A stretch of DNA of 10,480 nucleotides from Mucilaginibacter sp. (lineage in GTDB: Bacteria > Bacteroidota > Bacteroidia > Sphingobacteriales > Sphingobacteriaceae): positions 1 through 10,480 of the forward strand of contig JAFAKI010000029.1 of assembly GCA_019235595.1 (NCBI GenBank), written 5' to 3'. The notes below the pieces were generated by a model. That model had not been told where the DNA came from. It saw only the letters and a list, made by a program, of their open reading frames with translations, and did not search any database. The translations under genes and the position numbers were made by a program. Below are positions 6,325 through 10,480 of this stretch, one piece after another; the stretch's first letter is position 1, and each line of letters starts with the position of its first letter.

Positions 6325-6918
6325 ATGAAAAAGCTTGCCGGGGCATTATTGAACTATTTTGTCAAAGGGTTGATCGTAGTTATACCTATCGGTGCGGCCG
6401 CTTTCCTGATCTTCTGGGGAGTAGCCAAAGTTGATGAGGCCCTGAACCTAAGCGGCATTTTTTTGACTGATAGCAAAGGCCAGCCAATTTATATCCCGGG
6501 GTTAGGTATATTGAATGTGCTGATTATCATCCTTGTTGTCGGTATCCTGGTGACGAATGTCATAACTGACCCTATCAAACAATGGCTCAATCGTTGGATA
6601 AACCGTCTGCCGATATTCAAGTTTCTGTATTCGTCTATCAAGGATCTGACAGAGGCATTTGTAGGGGAGGAGAAAAAGTTTAACGAGCCTGTTTTGGTGG
6701 AGATTAATGAATTCGGATTAAAGAAAGTGGGGTTTTTAGTGCAAAAAGATTTGGCTAAAATAGGCTTGCCTGGTGAAGTTGCAGTTTATTTTCCATTATC
6801 CTATTCATTTGCCGGGCAGGTGGTGATCATTTCATCCGAAAAAGTGAAACAAATAGACAGGAGCGCTGCCGATATGATGAAGTTTGTCATATCGGGCGGT
6901 GTGAGCGGCTTAGATTAG
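6325..6918 (+). CDS. DUF502 family membrane protein
   Basis: This 197-residue protein has two membrane segments (~13-34 and ~58-80) joined by a short loop (VDEALNLSGIFLTDSKGQPIYIPGLG), then a soluble C-terminal domain. Family features are the N-terminal 'YFVKGLIVVIPIGA', 'NRLPIFKFLYSSIKDLTEAF' (~93-112), 'NEPVLVEI' and 'GEVAVYFPLSYSFAGQVVIIS'. DUF502 proteins are widespread in bacteria and lack a well-defined function. The gene begins 15 bases after alr, so it is probably cotranscribed with the peptidoglycan genes. A link to envelope upkeep is inference from position only. Its stop TAG interlocks with the stop of the convergent MFS gene. Confidence 0.9.
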   Translation: MKKLAGALLNYFVKGLIVVIPIGAAAFLIFWGVAKVDEALNLSGIFLTDSKGQPIYIPGLGILNVLIIILVVGILVTNVITDPIKQWLNRWINRLPIFKFLYSSIKDLTEAFVGEEKKFNEPVLVEINEFGLKKVGFLVQKDLAKIGLPGEVAVYFPLSYSFAGQVVIISSEKVKQIDRSAADMMKFVISGGVSGLD

Positions 6919-8138
6919 CGCAGTTTTTTTAAGCTTTTCACGACGATGATAATGCTGATCAACATCAATAAGGCTCCGAGTATGTAAGGAGCACCCGGAA
7001 AATAATGGGATGATCCTTTGTGAGCAAACAGCTTAAAGGTGTAGCCCATTATTAACGGCCCGATGATCAAACTCAGGCTCGAAAGCAAGTTCAAACCTCC
7101 TTGTAACTCGCCCTGCTCATTTTTTTCATATTTGCTCGTAATCAGGCTTTGCAATGCTGGTCCTGATACTCCTCCAAGACAATAGGGTATCATGTATAAA
7201 TATACTTGCCAGCCATAGCTAGCAAATGCAATCAGCATTAAACCTAATCCGTAAGAAATCAAACCCCAGATGATATTGTTTTTTAAGCCAAACTTAGGGA
7301 TAAGAAAACGGATTAACCCTCCCTGTATGCTGATAAGTAATACACCGATAAAAATCCCAAGAAATCCTACACTAACCATCGCCCAACTGAACTTCTCATA
7401 TACATAAAAAGGCAATTGATATTCAACCGCCTTTTGTGCTATATAAACTAAAGTGAATGCAACTGCCAGCCATGCCAATGATTTATATTTACCGAGGTTT
7501 TGCATAGAGCCAATCGGATTTGCGCGTTTCCATTCAAATTTCCGGCGATGTTCGGTGTCAAGCGATTCGGGTAATACAAATAGTCCCCATAAAGCGTTAA
7601 ATAGTGCAGCAGCAGCTGCAGCTACAAAAGGGAACTTGATATTCAATTCGCCCAGGAAAGCGCCGCCGGATATACCGATGATAAATCCAAGCCCGGACGC
7701 TGCCCCTATCAGCCCAAAATTAGAGGAGCGCTTATCTCCTTCGCTTACGTCGGCAATATAGGCTGTACCTGTGGCCATGGTCGCGCCTGTGATTCCGGCA
7801 ATTGTCCGCCCTACAAAGAGCCAGAAAATAGACGGCGCAAATGCCATAAAAAGGTAGTCGATACTAAAACCAAATAGCGAAAGTAATAATACTGGTCGTC
7901 TGCCAAATCGGTCGCTCAGATTGCCCAGTATTGGCGAGAAAAATACCTGCATTAATGCATAAGTGAAGGTGAGCCATCCGTTTATTTCGGATGCTACGGC
8001 ATTGTCCGTATGCCCCAATTGTTCCAAAAGTTTAGGAATAACCGGAATAATGATGCCCAACCCCAGCACATCAATAAAGATGGTTACAAAAATAAACCCT
8101 ACAGCGGCTGACGTTTTGGTTTTAGGTTGTATGCTCAT
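6915..8138 (-). CDS. MFS transporter, TCR/Tet-like family
   Basis: This 407-residue inner-membrane protein has about 12 hydrophobic segments. It carries the drug-proton antiporter signatures: motif D1 DVLGLGIIIPVIPKL (23-37), motif A GNLSDRFGRRPVLL (72-85), motif B RTIAGITGA (111-119), and the glycine-rich motif C-like GLIGAASGLGFIIGISGGAFLG (142-163). The order and wording match the tetracycline-resistance-like TCR/Tet exporters, which swap protons for a drug or other small molecule. Chromosomal Bacteroidota members are mostly of unknown substrate, so tetracycline resistance must not be assumed. The gene is alone on its strand; it converges on the DUF502 gene with a 4-base overlap and diverges from the TlpA-like gene across 272 bases. 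No regulator sits beside it. Confidence 0.92.
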   Translation of the reverse strand: MSIQPKTKTSAAVGFIFVTIFIDVLGLGIIIPVIPKLLEQLGHTDNAVASEINGWLTFTYALMQVFFSPILGNLSDRFGRRPVLLLSLFGFSIDYLFMAFAPSIFWLFVGRTIAGITGATMATGTAYIADVSEGDKRSSNFGLIGAASGLGFIIGISGGAFLGELNIKFPFVAAAAAALFNALWGLFVLPESLDTEHRRKFEWKRANPIGSMQNLGKYKSLAWLAVAFTLVYIAQKAVEYQLPFYVYEKFSWAMVSVGFLGIFIGVLLISIQGGLIRFLIPKFGLKNNIIWGLISYGLGLMLIAFASYGWQVYLYMIPYCLGGVSGPALQSLITSKYEKNEQGELQGGLNLLSSLSLIIGPLIMGYTFKLFAHKGSSHYFPGAPYILGALLMLISIIIVVKSLKKLR

Positions 8139-8410
8139 AAAGGGAAATAAACAACACCCCCAATCACAGGATGTTTAAAGCACGGTTACTATTTTGAAAT
8201 AACGCTGCCAATATAGCATTAATACCACTAAAATTTTTTAGACAAAATTTGTTGGCAATCTTAAAAGACTGACGAAGAAGTATTAATAATTAATAGAATT
8301 AGTTTTTAAATTGCATTACCCTAAGCAATTGATACATTGAAATAAAAACACTTTTGAAATGGCCGGTATTTTTTTGCCCGCTAATAATGTTACACTTAGA
8401 AAAATAGCCC
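8139..8410. other. Divergent intergenic region (MFS / TlpA-like genes)
   Basis: This AT-rich 272-base stretch must hold the promoters of both flanking genes. I found no exact TAnnTTTG with a correctly spaced TTTG on either strand. Only one-mismatch boxes are present (CACTTTTG at 8349-8356, TTTTTTTG at 8369-8376, both +). Short palindromes occur around 8228-8252 (CTAAAATTTTTTAG and ACAAAATTTGT), and either might be a protein-binding site. No RNA gene or open frame is supported. Confidence 0.4.
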
Positions 8411-10363
8411 ATGAAAATCCTTAAACCCTTATTAGTGCTACCCGTACTGGTGGTTACACAAACAGTTTTTGCACAAGAGCAGCATCTCAAACTTTCTGAC
8501 GAGTTCCCTTCAGCGGGAGAAAAGATTAAGGTAACCTATAACCCAACCGGTACGGTTACAGATGGGAAAAATGACATAACCGGTACGGTTTTTTACCTCG
8601 ATAACAAAAACAATCCAGCTGATGACATCGACCTAAAGCCAGATGGAAAATTGTTAAAGGGGGATATTACTATTAATCCATCAGCAAAAGCGTTTATTAT
8701 AAAAATGGCGACAAAAGACGAGATAGATAATAATAATGACAAAGGTTATATATTCCTGGTATACAAAGATAAACAGCCTGTACAGGGTGCTTACGCAAGC
8801 AAGGCGTTTGCGTTGTCAAGTGGAATGGGTGGTTACATTGCAAAAATAAAAAACGATTTGCCGCAGGCCCACGAGTTGTATAAAAAGGAGTTTGCACTGT
8901 ATCCCAAAAGTGAGACAGATTATGGATTTGGCTATTATAGCATGTTGAGCAAAGAACCGGAACATAAAGCAGAAATAATTACCAAGATCAACAGCCTTGA
9001 AAAAAGCAATAATGAAGACGATTTGATCTTTGCATCAAATCTTTTGCGGATGACTAAGAATACTAAGGCTATGGACTCATTGAATACAGTTATTCGTGCA
9101 AAATTTCCTGATGGCACATTGGTAAAAAATGAAACGGGTATGGCGTTCAATAGAGAAAAAGATGCAGTGAAGAAGGACTCGATGTACCAGGCGTACATCC
9201 AGAAATATCCTGAAAATACCGCGGATAAAAATACGATACTGGATAATTTTAGATCGCAGCTAGCCTCCGCCTATCTGGAAAAAGGGGATTTGAATAATTA
9301 CGATAGATATCAAAGCCAGATAAAAAACAAAAGTTTCCTCGCTGGAACTCTGAATAATGTAGCCTACGAATGGGCAAAGAAAGGAGAGAAATTGGACGAG
9401 GCGCTAAAAATGTCGAAGCAATCACTGGATATTATGACTGCAGCCGCGGCTAATCCTGAAGGTCAGTTCCTGGCTTCACCTTTGCAAATGAAAAAGAATT
9501 ATGAACTCTCTTATGATATGTATGCCGATACTTATGCATACATTTTATTTAAGCAAGGCAAATATACTGAAGCGCTCCAATATGAGCAACCGGTAATAGA
9601 TCATAGCAAAACCGTTGACCCGGACGTTGGCGATAATTACTTGCAAATAATTGTGGCGTTGGGGCAAACTACCAAAGCAAAGGACTTTGCTGAGATGATG
9701 GTGAAGGACGGACATGGAACGGAATCAATGAAAGCATTGCTGAAAAAAGAGTATATAAAAGCGAAGGGCAGCGACAATGGTTTTGATGGATACCTTGCAT
9801 CCTTAGAACAATCGTTTAAAGATAAAACCAGAGCTGATCTGGCGAAAACAATGATCAATCAGCCTGCGCCGGCCTTCACGTTAAAAGATTTGGATGGCAA
9901 AGTTGTTTCGCTGGCTGATCTGAAAGGTAAAATAGTGATCGTTGATTTTTGGGCTACCTGGTGCGGGCCGTGTAAGGCATCATTTCCGGGCATGCAACTA
10001 GCTGTGAACAAATATAAGGACGATCCGAATGTGAAGTTTTTATTTGTGGATACCTGGGAAAATGGCGACAATTATGTGGATGGTGTAAAGAAATTCATCG
10101 CTGATAATAAATATACTTTTCATGTTTTGATTGATGAAAAGAGTGCAGACGGTAGACAAGCCAAAGTTGTGACTGCGTATGAGGTCTCCGGCATCCCAAC
10201 CAAATTCATTATTGATAAAAATGGCAATATCCGTTTCAAATACATTGGCTACTCCGGCTCCGCAGACAAAATATTGGATGAAGTAACCGATATGATTGAC
10301 ATGACTCAAAATCCTGATTCGGTTGCGATAGTACCAGGTAATACCGGAAGCAAAAGCAAATAA
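8411..10363 (+). CDS. Secreted TlpA-family thioredoxin-like protein with long N-terminal Ig-like and helical regions
   Basis: This 650-residue protein starts with a signal peptide (MKILKPLLVLPVLVVTQTVFA, likely cut before QEQ; no lipobox cysteine). Residues ~28-140 look like a beta-rich Ig-like domain (LSDEFPSAGEKIKVTYNPTG and on). Residues ~145-485 are helical and TPR-like (QAHELYKKEFALYPKSETDYGFGYY, then NVAYEWAKKGEKLDEALKMSKQSL, YADTYAYILFKQGKYTEALQYEQ). The C-terminal domain (~495-640) is TlpA/AhpC-type thioredoxin: APAFTLKDLDGKVVSLADLKGK, then DFWATWCGPCKASFPGM with redox Cys518 and Cys521, and the cis-proline GIPTKFIID (P596). It should act as a periplasmic thiol-disulfide protein; the partner is unknown. 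Such multidomain TlpA-like proteins are frequent in Bacteroidota. It is a single-gene unit with its own terminator. A 13-bp in-frame direct repeat lies in its 5' part. Confidence 0.9.
   Translation: MKILKPLLVLPVLVVTQTVFAQEQHLKLSDEFPSAGEKIKVTYNPTGTVTDGKNDITGTVFYLDNKNNPADDIDLKPDGKLLKGDITINPSAKAFIIKMATKDEIDNNNDKGYIFLVYKDKQPVQGAYASKAFALSSGMGGYIAKIKNDLPQAHELYKKEFALYPKSETDYGFGYYSMLSKEPEHKAEIITKINSLEKSNNEDDLIFASNLLRMTKNTKAMDSLNTVIRAKFPDGTLVKNETGMAFNREKDAVKKDSMYQAYIQKYPENTADKNTILDNFRSQLASAYLEKGDLNNYDRYQSQIKNKSFLAGTLNNVAYEWAKKGEKLDEALKMSKQSLDIMTAAAANPEGQFLASPLQMKKNYELSYDMYADTYAYILFKQGKYTEALQYEQPVIDHSKTVDPDVGDNYLQIIVALGQTTKAKDFAEMMVKDGHGTESMKALLKKEYIKAKGSDNGFDGYLASLEQSFKDKTRADLAKTMINQPAPAFTLKDLDGKVVSLADLKGKIVIVDFWATWCGPCKASFPGMQLAVNKYKDDPNVKFLFVDTWENGDNYVDGVKKFIADNKYTFHVLIDEKSADGRQAKVVTAYEVSGIPTKFIIDKNGNIRFKYIGYSGSADKILDEVTDMIDMTQNPDSVAIVPGNTGSKSK
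8545..8590 (+). repeat. 13-bp in-frame direct repeat within the TlpA-like gene
   Basis: AACCGGTACGGTT occurs at 8545-8557 and again at 8578-8590, 33 bases (11 codons) apart in the same frame. It encodes the repeated TGTV in the Ig-like region (NPTGTVTDG and NDITGTVFY). It may be a small duplication or parallel beta-strand sequence. Confidence 0.7.
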
Positions 10364-10378
10364 GAAATTAGACAGCAA

Positions 10379-10415
10379 AATAAAAGCGGCTATTGAGGCC
10401 GCTTTTATTTTATAT
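10379..10415 (+). terminator. Intrinsic terminator after the TlpA-like gene
   Basis: A perfect 12-bp stem, AATAAAAGCGGC (10379-10390) with GCCGCTTTTATT (10398-10409), has a 7-base loop and runs into a T-rich tail (ATTTTATATTCTTTT). It begins 15 bases after the stop. The A-rich left arm makes it potentially bidirectional. Confidence 0.85.
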
Positions 10416-10480
10416 TCTTTTCGCTAATGATAATGCCGCTGGCATTTATCTTATAATTGTCGAAATTACGTCGTCATTTT
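10416..10480. other. Unassigned right edge
   Basis: The last 65 bases hold no supported gene. A minus-strand frame reading NFDNYKINASGIIISEKNIK and ending in TAA near 10409 resembles a protein C-terminus, but a TGA at 10474-10476 limits it to about 22 codons inside the window. Confidence 0.3.

Noticed and set aside
6915..8138. Tetracycline resistance determinant
   Set aside because: The family motifs fit TCR/Tet-like exporters, but chromosomal relatives have varied or unknown substrates and there is no TetR regulator or mobile context.
8349..8376. Promoter boxes for the TlpA-like gene
   Set aside because: The two TTTG-ending boxes each carry a mismatch and have no TTTG at the required 19-21 base spacing.
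10410..10476. C-terminus of a further gene on the minus strand
   Set aside because: The frame looks protein-like but is closed by a TGA at 10474-10476, leaving only about 22 codons with no start.

Overview
The window looks like a chromosomal segment of a Bacteroidota, most likely a Sphingobacteriaceae member of the Mucilaginibacter/Pedobacter type. This rests on an alanine racemase lying in the continuation of a MurF gene (the MurF-Alr fusion characteristic of this phylum), a TAnnTTTG-type -7 promoter box before the tRNA genes, mostly weak Shine-Dalgarno sequences, an ECF sigma factor of the DUF6596/ECF42 type paired with a DGPF (YciI-like) protein, and a long periplasmic TlpA-type thioredoxin protein. 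The species call is inference; no rRNA or species marker is present.

Layout. Positions 1-1974 (+) hold the end of an NTF2/SnoaL-like protein, a YciI/DGPF protein and an ECF42-type sigma factor, very closely spaced and probably one operon. Positions 1975-2104 are an intergenic stretch with an imperfect two-copy 36-bp-period tandem repeat followed by a strong 10-bp hairpin. Positions 2105-2863 (-) encode a DUF6882-like protein with a Cys4 C-terminal zinc-ribbon-like end. Positions 2946-3277 (-) hold a tRNA-Gly(GCC) / tRNA-Leu(UAA) pair with a recognisable promoter and an intrinsic terminator after each tRNA. recX (-) is divergent from murF (+). Positions 3848-6918 (+) hold murF, alr and a DUF502 membrane protein, an apparent operon. 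A Tet-like MFS exporter (-) converges on the DUF502 gene with interlocked stop codons. A 272-bp divergent intergenic region precedes a 650-aa secreted TlpA-family protein (+), which ends in a clear intrinsic terminator. The last ~65 bases hold no gene I can support.

How they work together. MurF and Alr serve the D-alanine branch of peptidoglycan synthesis: Alr makes D-Ala, and MurF adds D-Ala-D-Ala to the UDP-MurNAc-tripeptide. The sigma factor/DGPF/NTF2 group is a putative regulatory module. The rest is housekeeping (tRNAs, RecX) and envelope functions (MFS efflux, DUF502, TlpA-like redox protein).

The most notable point is a single-base frameshift at about 5152-5156. It splits what should be one 820-residue MurF-Alr protein into two frames and garbles the conserved KGxR end of MurF. 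It is either an error in the sequence, a real mutation, or an unusual expression arrangement. I see no clear new defence, mobile or other undescribed system; most of the window is ordinary core genome.
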